Below are positions 20,753 through 29,594 of a stretch of 64,000 nucleotides of DNA, piece after piece. Position numbers and translations under genes: made by a program. How positions within the stretch are numbered: position 1 is the first letter of the stretch; each line of letters starts with the position of its first letter. A model generated the notes under the pieces. That model had not been told where the DNA came from, did no database searches, and worked only from the letters and a program-made list of their open reading frames with translations. Source of the stretch: Azotobacter vinelandii CA (GTDB lineage Bacteria > Pseudomonadota > Gammaproteobacteria > Pseudomonadales > Pseudomonadaceae); contig NC_021149.1 in assembly GCF_000380335.1 (NCBI RefSeq), positions 2,346,501-2,410,500 of the forward strand, given 5' to 3'.

Positions 20753-22456
20753 TCAGCCTTTCACGTAACGGCCTGGTGCTGCCTCTATGACCTGATACTC
20801 GCGATTACCGCTCTGTTTGACTGCCGGGCCCTGCTCGCCAGCGTGCTGAACAAGCCAGGCGAACCAATCGTTCCACCAACTGCCCGGCTTTTTCTCGGCA
20901 GTCTCCATCCAGATATCCGGATCGGCTGGTGTCTGTTCATTGGTCCAGTAGTGCCGTTTGTTCTGTGCTGGTGGGTTGATGACTCCTGCGATATGACCCG
21001 AAGCGCCAAGAACGAAACGAATCTTGCCGGAAAGCAGGTTGCTGGTGTTATAGGCGCTGCGCCAAGGGACGATATGGTCATCTTGAGTGCCTAGCAAGTA
21101 GGTGGGGGCCTTGATCTTGCTCAGATCCAGCCTGACTCCACAGCACTCCAAGTCACCTGATTTAAGGTCATTTTGTAGATAAGTATGCCGTAGATACCAA
21201 CAGTACATGGGGCCAGGAAGATTGGTACTGTCATTATTCCAGAACAACATATCCAAGGTCCGTGGTTTTTGTCCCTTGAGATATTTGTCCACAGTGTAGT
21301 TCCACCACAATTCATTCGGGCGTAGCAGAGAGAACGTGTTGCCCATGTCTTGGCCACGGAACAGGCCAACGGGACCTCCTTTGCCGCCAATGGTTCGTTC
21401 TCGCTGAGTGACGAACTGTTCGTCGACGAAAACGTTGATAACTCCTGTATCGGAGTAATCGAGGAAGGTAGCCAGCAAGGTCAGGCTACTGATATGGTCC
21501 TTGCTGCCTTGAGCTTCAAGTACAGCAAGAGCGGTGCTCAACAGGGTTCCGCCAATGCAGAAGCCGACACAGTTGAGCGGCTGTCCGCCACTGATGGCTC
21601 GGGTAACCTTGATGGCCTTGATCGCGGCGTCCTGAATGAAATTGTCCCAAGTTTTACCAGCGCAGCTTGCGTCGAAATTGCGCCAGGAGACCAGAAATAC
21701 TTGGTGGCCTTGTTCAAGGGCATAGCGAACCAGTGAGTTTTCGGGACGTAAGTCGAGAATATAATATTTGTTGATCGAGGGGGGAACGATGAGCAGCGGG
21801 CGCTGATACTGCTTTTCACTGAGTGGCCGATACTGGATGAGCTGGAACAGTTCATTTTCGAATACAATGTCGCCTGGTGTCGTGGCTACGTCACGTCCAA
21901 CCTGGAAGTCACCACTATCGCATTGGCGTAGTTTACCTTCCTTCAAATCACTCGCTAAATGCAACATGCCGTTGAATAGGCTGACGCCGTTGCTTTTTAC
22001 CAAGGCTTCCAAAGCGTCGGGGTTGCTGGCAAAAAAGTTGCTTGGTGCACTGGCAGCAATAGCCTGTTCCACTAGGTAGTAGAGACGCTGGCGAGGTTTT
22101 TCATCCTCTATTTTCAATTCTTCGAGCAACTCCATCATATATCTGGAGTTGAGTAGATAATATGCAGCCAGCGAGCCGAACAGGGGAGAGCTCCAGTTAT
22201 CGCTTGCGAATCGCTTATCCGTGAAACTGAATGGTTTCCTCGAAAGAAGCTGCAAGCCAAGTTGGTACCACTCGCGCTGGTAATCGCTCTGTATCTGGTG
22301 CAAGCGTTCTGCTGGAATATCGAACCATTTTGCATTATCCGTATCGACGAACCAAGGTGAAGTATTCACCCAGAGGCGCAGTTGCTGCAGAGCAAAATTG
22401 GCTACGAAGGGCGTCTGAGCTGACCAGAAACTTGTGAAAGAGGGGGCTTGATCCAT
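20753..22456 (-). CDS. phbC: Class I poly(3-hydroxybutyrate) synthase
   Basis: 567 residues. It polymerises (R)-3-hydroxybutyryl-CoA into PHB at the granule surface. It has the lipase-like box GFCIGG with the nucleophile Cys at residue 300. The catalytic Asp is in TQDDHIVPW (about 460) and the His in GASGHIAGVINPP (about 488). The start MDQAPSFTSFW is preceded by AGGA; an ATG seven codons earlier is not. It is the last gene of phbBAC, 245 bases after phbA with a strong hairpin between. The gene is clearly more AT-rich than the flanking genes. Confidence 0.96.
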   Translation of the reverse strand: MDQAPSFTSFWSAQTPFVANFALQQLRLWVNTSPWFVDTDNAKWFDIPAERLHQIQSDYQREWYQLGLQLLSRKPFSFTDKRFASDNWSSPLFGSLAAYYLLNSRYMMELLEELKIEDEKPRQRLYYLVEQAIAASAPSNFFASNPDALEALVKSNGVSLFNGMLHLASDLKEGKLRQCDSGDFQVGRDVATTPGDIVFENELFQLIQYRPLSEKQYQRPLLIVPPSINKYYILDLRPENSLVRYALEQGHQVFLVSWRNFDASCAGKTWDNFIQDAAIKAIKVTRAISGGQPLNCVGFCIGGTLLSTALAVLEAQGSKDHISSLTLLATFLDYSDTGVINVFVDEQFVTQRERTIGGKGGPVGLFRGQDMGNTFSLLRPNELWWNYTVDKYLKGQKPRTLDMLFWNNDSTNLPGPMYCWYLRHTYLQNDLKSGDLECCGVRLDLSKIKAPTYLLGTQDDHIVPWRSAYNTSNLLSGKIRFVLGASGHIAGVINPPAQNKRHYWTNEQTPADPDIWMETAEKKPGSWWNDWFAWLVQHAGEQGPAVKQSGNREYQVIEAAPGRYVKG

Positions 22457-22628
22457 GACATTTTTCCTGAAAAACATACAAATTCATCACGGACTGGAAG
22501 GTCCTGATCCGTCATTGATGGCGGACTGACATCCTGATGAAGACTTTGGCTGCCTCAGTCCGGGCGCTCGCTGCATAGCTATTTGCTCTCTTGAAGCGAA
22601 TCGTCGATTCAGGATGTCTGGTGGGCAC

Positions 22629-22670
22629 ACACGTATACGGATGATTCCTGAGGACTCATCCGTATCGTGT
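22629..22670. other. Strong hairpin between phbA and phbC
   Basis: ATACGGATGA / TCATCCGTAT is extended by ACACG / CGTGT across one bulged T, giving a 15-bp stem. A small TCC/GGA helix sits inside the loop. No T-run follows on the minus strand. It is more likely an mRNA-processing or stability element than a terminator. Confidence 0.55.
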
Positions 22671-22701
22671 CACTGGTCGAGCAGGTTCAATTTGTCAGGA
22701 T

Positions 22702-23880
22702 TCAACGCTCCACTGCGAGGGCTACGCCTTGTCCACCACCGATGCAGAGAGTTGCCAAGCCTTTTTTGGCGTCGCGCCTGATCATTTCATGCACCAGAGT
22801 GACCAGAATGCGACAACCGGAGGCTCCGATCGGGTGGCCAATCGCAATAGCGCCGCCATTTACATTGACTTTGCTGGCATCCCATCCCAGTTCTTTGCTC
22901 ACACTCAGGGATTGAGCTGCGAAGGCCTCATTGGCCTCGATCAAATCCAACTCGTCCAGATTCCAGCCAGCTTTTTCCAGACAGCGACGGGTAGCCGAAA
23001 CCGGACCGATGCCCATGATGGCCGGGTCTACAGCCGCATTGGCATAGGCTTTGATTCGTGCCAGGGCTGGCAAGCCGAGCGAACGAGCCTTTTCCGCACT
23101 CATCAGCAGTACCGCGGCAGCACCGTCGTTGATGCTGGAAGCATTACCGGCGGTGACGCTTCCGTCTTTCTTGAAGGCTGGCTTGAGTTTGCTCAGCGCT
23201 TCGAGGGTGGTCTCGGCACGTGGTTGTTCATCGGTGTCGAAGATGATCGGATCCCCCTTGCGCTGCGGGATTGATATCGGCGTGATCTGACTGCGGAAAT
23301 GACCAGCCTCGATGGCGGCCACAGCCTTCTGCTGTGAGGCAGCGGCAAAGGTATCCTGTTCTTCTCGGGAAATACCGAATTTCTCGACCAGGTTCTCTGC
23401 GGTGATACCCATGTGGTAGTTGTTGAAGACATCCCATAGGCCGTCTTGGATCATGCTGTCGATCAGGTTGGCATGTCCCATGCGCAGACCGGTGCGCGCG
23501 CCCGGAAGAACATAGGGCGAAAGGCTCATGTTCTCCTGGCCGCCCGCGATGATCACATCGGCGTCTCCACAGCGAATGGCTTGAGTGGCCAAGTGCAGAG
23601 CCTTGAGGCCGGAGCCGCAGACCTTGTTCAAGGTCATGGCGGGAACGGTATGGGGCAAACCCGCCTTGATCACGGCCTGGCGAGCCGGGTTCTGGCCTAC
23701 GCCAGCAGTGAGTACCTGACCCAGAATCACTTCATCGACTTGGGCCCCATCCAGCTTGGTTTGTTCGAGCAGCCGACGAATCACGGCGGCGCCCAGTTCT
23801 GCGGCAGGAATACTTGCCAAGGACCCTTGGAAGCTACCTACTGCAGTCCGGGTTGCAGCGACGATTACAACCTCTTTCAT
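22702..23880 (-). CDS. phbA: Acetyl-CoA acetyltransferase (beta-ketothiolase) PhbA
   Basis: 392 residues. It condenses two acetyl-CoA to acetoacetyl-CoA, the first step of PHB synthesis. The acyl-accepting Cys88 is in [10 protein letters not shown]. The active-site His is in [14 protein letters not shown] and the second catalytic Cys in CIGGGQG. The length and all signatures match biosynthetic thiolases. It is the middle gene of phbBAC, 62 bases after phbB, with GAGGT upstream of its ATG. Confidence 0.96.
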   Translation of the reverse strand: MKEVVIVAATRTAVGSFQGSLASIPAAELGAAVIRRLLEQTKLDGAQVDEVILGQVLTAGVGQNPARQAVIKAGLPHTVPAMTLNKVCGSGLKALHLATQAIRCGDADVIIAGGQENMSLSPYVLPGARTGLRMGHANLIDSMIQDGLWDVFNNYHMGITAENLVEKFGISREEQDTFAAASQQKAVAAIEAGHFRSQITPISIPQRKGDPIIFDTDEQPRAETTLEALSKLKPAFKKDGSVTAGNASSINDGAAAVLLMSAEKARSLGLPALARIKAYANAAVDPAIMGIGPVSATRRCLEKAGWNLDELDLIEANEAFAAQSLSVSKELGWDASKVNVNGGAIAIGHPIGASGCRILVTLVHEMIRRDAKKGLATLCIGGGQGVALAVER

Positions 23881-23942
23881 GAAGGAATTACCTCATATGA
23901 ATGGGGGCTTGACCGGAAAGCCTAGCAGCTTTCCGAATGCCG

Positions 23943-24686
23943 TCATTGCATGTTCAGACCGCCGTTGATGGAAAAGTCGGCGCCGGTGGCATAGGCCGCT
24001 TCCTCGGAGGCCAACCAGGCGACCGTGCTGGCGATTTCCTCGGGCTGGCCGAGGCGGCCGACCGGAATGCCGGCAGTGATCTGCTCGAGAACTTCCGGCC
24101 GCATGGCGCCGGTCATTTCGGTGAGGATGTAGCCGGGAGAGATGGTGTTGACGGTTATGCCCTTGCTGGCCACTTCGCGAGCCAGGGCCATGGTGAAGCC
24201 GTGGATGCCCGCTTTGGCGGCAGAGTAGTTGGTCTGACCGAACTGGCCACGCTGCCCGTTGATCGACGAAATATTGATAACGCGGCCCCAGCCCTTGCCG
24301 AGCATGTCTTCGATGACTTGCTTGGTGGTATTGAACAAGCCATTGAGGTTGGTGTTGATCACTGCTTGCCAGTTTTCCGGAGTGAGCTTGCGAAAGCTGG
24401 CATCCCGGGTGATACCGGCATTGTTCACCAATACGTCAATGGTCCCCACACGTTCGCGCAACTCGGCGAAGGCACGCTGAGTGCTCTCCCAATCGGTTAC
24501 GTCGTGTTCGCAGACTTCAAAAGTGAAGCCGCTATCGCGCTGGGCCGCGAGCCATCCATCTTTGCGTTTGGATTGCGGAGTGCACCCGACGATCACGGTG
24601 AAGTTTTCCTTGTAGAGGCGCCGGCTGATTGCTGTCCCGATTCCGCCCATGCCGCCCGTGACGAATGCAATTCGTTGATTGCTCAT
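23943..24686 (-). CDS. phbB: NADPH-dependent acetoacetyl-CoA reductase PhbB
   Basis: 247 residues, a short-chain dehydrogenase making (R)-3-hydroxybutyryl-CoA. The nucleotide-binding motif VTGGMGGIGTAI is at the N-terminus. The NNAG motif, the catalytic Ser (SSINGQRGQFG) and YSAAKAG (Tyr-x3-Lys) are in place. It is the first gene of the phbBAC operon, with GGAAGGG before the ATG. The PhbR binding sites lie 126-164 bases upstream. Confidence 0.96.
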   Translation of the reverse strand: MSNQRIAFVTGGMGGIGTAISRRLYKENFTVIVGCTPQSKRKDGWLAAQRDSGFTFEVCEHDVTDWESTQRAFAELRERVGTIDVLVNNAGITRDASFRKLTPENWQAVINTNLNGLFNTTKQVIEDMLGKGWGRVINISSINGQRGQFGQTNYSAAKAGIHGFTMALAREVASKGITVNTISPGYILTEMTGAMRPEVLEQITAGIPVGRLGQPEEIASTVAWLASEEAAYATGADFSINGGLNMQ

Positions 24687-24811
24687 AGATTTCCCTTCCT
24701 TTTTTGTCGGAGACCCTGGCTGCCCACGACTGCTGAATGGCGTGTAGCTGCGCAGCGTCGTTTGTGTCGTGACTCGCGAGGCTCATTCTCGATTGGGTCA
24801 CGCTTTAAGGA

Positions 24812-24829
24812 TAGTGCCCGTTGGTGACA
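24812..24829 (-). promoter_or_regulatory. PhbR binding site 1 (phbB promoter)
   Basis: Read on the minus strand this is TGTCACCAA-CGGG-CACTA. It is an exact match to the 18-bp motif TGTCACCAA-N4-CACTA that, as I recall, is reported for PhbR in A. vinelandii. Confidence 0.75.
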
Positions 24830-24832
24830 TCG

Positions 24833-24850
24833 TACTGGCGATTGGTGACA
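24833..24850 (-). promoter_or_regulatory. PhbR binding site 2 (phbB promoter)
   Basis: Minus strand TGTCACCAA-TCGC-CAGTA, one mismatch from site 1. It is offset by 21 bp, two helical turns, so both sites face the same side of the DNA, as expected for an AraC-type activator. Confidence 0.7.
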
Positions 24851-25135
24851 CCCTTTGCAAGGTTTTCCAGTGGCTTTTTGCTATCGGGCTGATATGGCGG
24901 TGATGGGGCGTAGCTGTAGCTATTGCCGCAGATGTGTGGAAGGGGACATCCACTTGGCGCGACTTCTGAAGGGCACGAGCCGAATTGATGATGGATGGAG
25001 AATGCCGAGAGCGATGAATGGTCGTCCTGGCGCCAGAATCCTGTGTTTTGATATCGACTTTCTGGCATGTGATGTACGCGGCATGGGCCCGGTCGCTTGG
25101 CGAGGCGGGATTTGCCGTAGGAGCTAGAATGCTCG

Positions 25136-26245
25136 ATGCATTGGTTTTTCCACATGCGTTTGGTTTCTTGGCCCATGGAAGAGAGCGCGAAAAGGAATAT
25201 GTTTACAGTCAGTGTGAATTATGCACGGCTCGTCGAGGAGACGCTTAGGGCAGAGGGTTTGGAAATTGAAAGTCTACTTAAGGAGTTGGGCTTAAACCCT
25301 AATATTTTCAATGATATAGAAGGATGTCGTGTCAAGAATCTTTCGAGGATCCTGAGTCGAGCCGTGGTGCAGAGCGGCAATCCGGATATAGGGCTCAAGG
25401 CCTATGGGCTGGTCAAGCCCGGGATTTACGATGTCGTGGGCTATGCGATGATGTCGAGCCCCGATCTCAAAAGTGCTCTTCAGCATTTTGTCCGTTATTG
25501 CTCATTGATCGATAATGGCGTCGATTTTTCCCTGCATCGGGAGGGGCGCACCTATCGTCTGTGTGGCCGCCGCCATGGCGGTAGCAAGGCCATACCACGG
25601 CAGTTCTACGATGTCGGTATGGCGGCGTTGATTGCCTACCTGCGTTGGTTATGCGGGAACGCACGGTTCACGCCTTTGTGTATCGAGTTCGTGCATGCGG
25701 AGCCGATTGATACGGAAGAATATGCTCGCATCCTGAACTGTCCTATCCGATTCAATTCTTCTCATTTTTCCATTTTTTTCGATGCGACCCAACTGGACTC
25801 TCCTTTGAGCACCGCCGATGCGGCCTTGGCAAGCATGCACGAGCGTTTTGCCGAGCAGCGACTGCATGAGCAGAACTCCCAATTGAGTACTTGGCGAGTC
25901 CAGCAGTTGATCATGGAGCGGCTGAGCGACGGCGAGCCAACCATAGAAGAGATAGCGGGAACACTTTGCGTGAGCAAACGCACCTTGCAGCGTTGTCTGA
26001 AGAAGGAGGGTACCCAATACAAGGATTTGCTGAATGAAACTCGTCGTGAGCAGGCTCATCTGTATCTGTGCCATTCACATTTCAGCCTGCAGGAGGTCGC
26101 CTACCTGCTGGGGTTTCACGAGCACAGCAGTTTTTTCCGTGCCTGTTCGCGTTGGTTCGGTATGACTCCGGGGCAATACCGGGCTCATAGAAGTTTTTTC
26201 CGAGCCGACTCCCGGAAGGGGCATGCCGTTGTCGCATACGGATGA
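25136..26245 (+). CDS. phbR: PhbR, AraC-family activator of phbBAC
   Basis: Up to 369 residues. An N-terminal arabinose-binding-like domain of the OruR/AraC type covers about 25-220 (YARLVEETLRAEGLEIESLL). A C-terminal AraC pair of helix-turn-helices follows: IEEIAGTLCVSKRTLQRCLK, then LQEVAYLLGFHEHSSFFRAC with the FGMTPGQYR ending. It is divergent from phbB and faces two sites matching the known PhbR motif. The start is uncertain: GTAGGAG lies 12 bases before this ATG, while Met14 (25175) and Met22 (25199) are alternatives and homology begins near Met22. Confidence 0.93.
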   Translation: MHWFFHMRLVSWPMEESAKRNMFTVSVNYARLVEETLRAEGLEIESLLKELGLNPNIFNDIEGCRVKNLSRILSRAVVQSGNPDIGLKAYGLVKPGIYDVVGYAMMSSPDLKSALQHFVRYCSLIDNGVDFSLHREGRTYRLCGRRHGGSKAIPRQFYDVGMAALIAYLRWLCGNARFTPLCIEFVHAEPIDTEEYARILNCPIRFNSSHFSIFFDATQLDSPLSTADAALASMHERFAEQRLHEQNSQLSTWRVQQLIMERLSDGEPTIEEIAGTLCVSKRTLQRCLKKEGTQYKDLLNETRREQAHLYLCHSHFSLQEVAYLLGFHEHSSFFRACSRWFGMTPGQYRAHRSFFRADSRKGHAVVAYG

Positions 26246-26473
26246 TCGGCCCGTAGGAAAAAGCGTAAAACCAGCAAGCCTGGAGCGGGTTGGCTGGTAT
26301 CCGTGGTGTGCAGGGCTCGTCGCTTGTAGTTCCCTGCATGCTGCGATGCAAAAAACCTTTGTTAGGGCTACTCAACTGATTCCTGGTGCTCCGGCAGCAG
26401 GAGGAGTCCGATGTGTACGGCCTAATCCAGCCCGAAGCCTTGAAGTTCCATCAAATTTCCTCTTGGGTGATTT

Positions 26474-26517
26474 TTGCGGTGCAAGAAAATACTTGCACAA
26501 AAAATTTTGCAGTGCAA
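26474..26517 (+). promoter_or_regulatory. Candidate PhbF operators in the phbP promoter
   Basis: Two palindromic 11-mers, TTGCGGTGCAA (26474-26484) and TTGCAGTGCAA (26507-26517), lie 33 bp apart (three helical turns). The second sits between a possible -35 TTGCAC (26493-26498) and -10 AACAAT (26516-26521) and overlaps the -10. TGC-rich palindromes of this kind are bound by PhaR-type repressors. The rest of the 358-base phbR-phbP gap shows nothing else. Confidence 0.5.
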
Positions 26518-26603
26518 CAATGAAATCGTCCGTTGAATCCAAGAAGCCGTCAGCAGCGGCGTTGCCAGGCCAGTCCGGCCGTCACTATGCAGGAGATACC
26601 GTC

Positions 26604-27164
26604 ATGTCTTTTTTTGATCTGGAAAAAGTGGAAAGTGCCTCTAAGTCCAACCTGGATGCTGTTCAGCAACTGAGCAGCAAGCTTTTCGAGGGTGCCGAAG
26701 AGCTTGCCAAGCTGCAGTTCAAGACCATACGAGCCGCGACCGACGACAATTTCGAAAATTTGCGCAAGATAATATCGGTGCGTGACCCGCAGGCCTTCCT
26801 GGAGCTGCAGGCTTCTTTCTTCAAGCCCAACGAGCAGGCTGAGCGTCTCGTGGAGTTCAGCCGCCAGACTTATGACCTCATTTCCCGTTTTCAGGCAGAA
26901 GTCACCAGGCTGACCGAGCGCCAAATCGAAATCGGCACTCAGCAGGCTCAGGAAATCGTCGAAGAGATCTGCAAGAACGCTCCGGCTAGCGCCGAGCCGG
27001 TCGTATCCGTATTCAAATCTGCCGTCGAAGGGGCCGGCAACGTCTACGAGAGCGCGCAGAGAGCAGCCAAGCAGGCATCCGAAATCACCGCGAGTGGCAT
27101 CGAAGCGGCCGCCAACGCCGCAGGTCAGGCGACTGCCCAAGCCGCTGGCAAGAAGACTGCCTGA
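26604..27164 (+). CDS. phbP: PHB granule phasin PhbP
   Basis: 186 residues, a phasin_2-type helical amphipathic protein that coats PHB granules. It begins MSFFDLEKVESASKSNLD, with the conserved FEGAEELAKLQ and VEFSRQTYDLISRFQAEVTRL segments. It ends in an Ala-rich, Lys-tailed coil as phasins do. The start follows AGGAG. In-frame codons upstream overlap the operators and are unlikely to be translated. It is convergent with phbF, the repressor that probably controls it. Confidence 0.92.
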   Translation: MSFFDLEKVESASKSNLDAVQQLSSKLFEGAEELAKLQFKTIRAATDDNFENLRKIISVRDPQAFLELQASFFKPNEQAERLVEFSRQTYDLISRFQAEVTRLTERQIEIGTQQAQEIVEEICKNAPASAEPVVSVFKSAVEGAGNVYESAQRAAKQASEITASGIEAAANAAGQATAQAAGKKTA

Positions 27165-27213
27165 CAGTAGCTGGTGACCGCTGCGCCATGGTTTTACCTT
27201 CCTTGAGTCCTTT

Positions 27214-27245
27214 GGCGATGAAGGTCAGCTTTGGCCTTCATCGCC
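27214..27245. terminator. Shared terminator of convergent phbP and phbF
   Basis: An 11-bp perfect stem GGCGATGAAGG / CCTTCATCGCC with a 10-base loop. It overlaps the phbF stop codon and is followed by a T-rich stretch on the plus strand. Confidence 0.65.
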
Positions 27246-27749
27246 ATCTTTCTTTCCGCCTGTTTTGCCGGTAAAACCGGAAAAAATGCCGAACATGTTC
27301 TGAGTATTCAGGTAAAGCTTCTTGGATTGTTCGACGTACTGGCGCATCAGGTCCTGCATCATGGGGGCCTGGCTCTGCATGAAATCTGTCCAGGCCTGAG
27401 TGGATTGCACTCCAGCCTGAGTCTGTACCTCTATGACGCTTTGGATGCTTTTTTCCAGATAGCTGGTGAGTACGCCCTGGAAGGGGCCGTAGAAGCGAAT
27501 GATCCCTTTGAGCATTTCGCTGGAAAAAATCGGCTCACCATCGCTTTCGGCCTCCTGGATGATTTGCAAGAGGATGTTGCGGGTCAGATCTTCCCCGGTT
27601 TTCGCGTCGATTACTTGAAAGGGTTCTTCGCTGACCACCAACTGGCGGATATCGGCAAGCGTGATGTGGCTGCTGGTGCGAGTGTCATACAAACGGCGAT
27701 TCGGATACTTTTTGATCAGACGAACATCGTTTCGGCCATTGGCTGACAT
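27225..27749 (-). CDS. phbF: PHB-responsive repressor PhbF (PhaR family)
   Basis: 174 residues. The N-terminal PHB/PHA accumulation DNA-binding domain holds the hallmark VRLIKKYPNRRLYDTRTSSHITL. A PHB_acc domain follows (IIRFYGPFQGVLTSYLEKSI), then a helical C-terminus with a Gly/Lys-rich tail. PhaR-type proteins bind both DNA and PHB and release phasin promoters when granules form. The matching candidate operators precede phbP. Confidence 0.93.
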   Translation of the reverse strand: MSANGRNDVRLIKKYPNRRLYDTRTSSHITLADIRQLVVSEEPFQVIDAKTGEDLTRNILLQIIQEAESDGEPIFSSEMLKGIIRFYGPFQGVLTSYLEKSIQSVIEVQTQAGVQSTQAWTDFMQSQAPMMQDLMRQYVEQSKKLYLNTQNMFGIFSGFTGKTGGKKDGDEGQS

Positions 27750-27910
27750 GCGTATATCTCATTGTATGACGGGGCCTATCATGGTAACCCGAATGGCAGT
27801 CGTCTGGCCGGCCGAAGACAACATCCAAGGCGCGAGACCCTGCAGCGTGGGCGCGCTTTGCTTCCAAGAGTACGCCTTGGGTGCTGCCAGGTCAGGGCAG
27901 GCTCGTCGTA

Positions 27911-28456
27911 TCACTTGATCAGACTGAGAAATTCACTGCGGGTGGCTGTATTGCTGCGGAAGTGGCCGAGCATTACCGAAGTGACCAGGGTGGAGTTCTG
28001 CTTTTCCACGCCACGCATCATCATGCACATATGTTGCGCTTCGATCACCACGCCCACTCCCGAGGCTCCCGTGACTTGTTCCACTGCCTCGGCGATCTGA
28101 CGGGTAAGGTTCTCCTGGATCTGCAGACGTCGCGCGAACATGTCGACGATTCGGGCGACCTTCGACAGGCCCAGAACCTTGCCATTGGGTAGATAAGCCA
28201 CATGCGCCTTGCCAATGAACGGCAGCATGTGATGCTCGCAGAGCGAATACAGCTCGATGTTCTTCACCATCACCATTTCGCTGTTGTCCGAGCTGAACAG
28301 GGCGCCGTTGACGACCTCCTCAAGGGTCTGCTGATAGCCGCGGCAGAGATACTGCATGGCCTTGGCCGCACGCTTGGGCGTGTCGACCAAACCTTCACGG
28401 GAAACGTCCTCGCCGAGCTGGGCGAGAATCGCGGTGTACTGCTGTTCCAGGGACAT
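27911..28456 (-). CDS. folE: GTP cyclohydrolase I
   Basis: 181 residues. It converts GTP to 7,8-dihydroneopterin triphosphate, the first step of folate synthesis. The zinc ligands are in [13 protein letters not shown] (Cys and His) and in [11 protein letters not shown] (Cys). The start [11 protein letters not shown] is preceded by AGGA; the longer open frame upstream has no homology. The Smr gene lies 91 bases upstream on the same strand. Confidence 0.95.
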
Positions 28457-28547
28457 GGATATTCCTGCGAGAGCTTTTTGATGAGATACACGAGCGTGCA
28501 GGTTAGGGGGGCGTAATGAGGGTTGCAAGCATGCCAAGGTGATTCGG

Positions 28548-29108
28548 CTATTCGTCGCGCCCCTCGAGCATGGTGCGTTTGAGCAGCACATAGACGGCTC
28601 CCGTGCCGCCATGGCGGGGTAGGCAGGAGGTAAAGCCGAGTACCTGTGGATGCTGACGCAGCCAGGTGTTGACGTGACTCTTGACCATGGGGCGCTTGCC
28701 ATCCAGTCGGGCAGCCTTGCCATGGGTGATGCGCACGCAGCGCACTTCCAGTCTGATGGCTTCGGCAAGAAAGGCCCAGAGGGTTTCGCGGGCTTTCTCC
28801 ACACTCATGCCATGCAGATCCAGACTGCCCTCGAAGGCGATCTGCCCGGCCCGGAGTTTGCGCATCTGGCCCTCCTGGACGCCATCACGCGCCCAATGGA
28901 GGTCGTCCTCGGCAGCCACATCGATGACGAATTGATCGGACAGACCGTCGATTTGCTGCGTTTCGACCTGCTGCATGGCTGCCTGGCGGCGGCTGGTGAT
29001 CTGTCGCCGGTCGCGCTGGCGCACGCCGGTGTCGGCGCGATCATCCCGACGCAGCGGTTTGACGCCGAGAGTGGCGGATTGGAACAGGGCGAAATCGTTA
29101 TCGGACAT
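28548..29108 (-). CDS. Smr/MutS2 C-terminal domain protein (SmrA/SmrB type)
   Basis: 186 residues. A basic N-terminal half is followed by a Smr domain (about 95-180). The latter has the [17 protein letters not shown] motif, ITHGKA, and the ending [18 protein letters not shown]. Stand-alone Smr proteins are nicking or RNA endonucleases; E. coli SmrB cleaves mRNA at collided ribosomes. Which role applies here cannot be told. The start MSDNDFALF follows GGAGG. Confidence 0.85.
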
Positions 29109-29160
29109 GGGCTGACCTCCATGAGAGGCACCTAGTTTAACCAATGGATGCCTTCCGGCG

Positions 29161-29487
29161 TCAGTCGTGCTTTTTAGTAGGGGTGAAAGCGCTGCCGGAA
29201 TGCCGTATGGCGCGCAGGCCACGCCGACAGACACGCCAGGCGTGAATGCCCGCCCAGAGCAGCAGGAGACCGAGGATCAGGAGAAGTACGGCGGCGCCGA
29301 CGGAGAGTTCGGGAAGATCCCGGCCCGCTCCGGGAGTCGGAGCTTGGCCAAGCAGGGAGGCGGTACCTGCCATGGCGAGCAATATGCCCAGAGAGGCGGA
29401 TAAGGTTGCAAGTCCCGCCCCAAAACGCCAGCGGTTGATCTGCAGCTTGTGGGCGGATGATGAGGTGGACTCGTCAGTCGGCTTCAT
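29161..29487 (-). CDS. Small two-helix membrane protein, function unknown
   Basis: 108 residues. A hydrophilic N-terminus (1-22) precedes two hydrophobic helices: about 24-46 (AGLATLSASLGILLAMAGTA) and about 63-83 (VGAAVLLLILGLLLLWAGIH). A basic C-terminal tail follows, so both ends are probably cytoplasmic. No family is recognised. It is in line with the Smr gene, 52 bases upstream of it, so they may be co-transcribed. Confidence 0.6.
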   Translation of the reverse strand: MKPTDESTSSSAHKLQINRWRFGAGLATLSASLGILLAMAGTASLLGQAPTPGAGRDLPELSVGAAVLLLILGLLLLWAGIHAWRVCRRGLRAIRHSGSAFTPTKKHD

Positions 29488-29594
29488 TGAGGGCTCCTCC
29501 CGCCGAGGTCTTGGCCCTTGGCGCTCGGCAACTGGTAGTACAGTCTGTCGCCGAGCATCGAATGTTTTATATACGCGCTGTGTTCGGGGCTCGG

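Larger units (their letters stand above)
24687..25135. other. Divergent phbB-phbR regulatory region
   Basis: 449 bases between divergent phbB and phbR, with no gene I can support. It contains two tandem PhbR-type sites near the phbB side. The phbR-proximal half has short open frames without good start signals. Confidence 0.6.
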
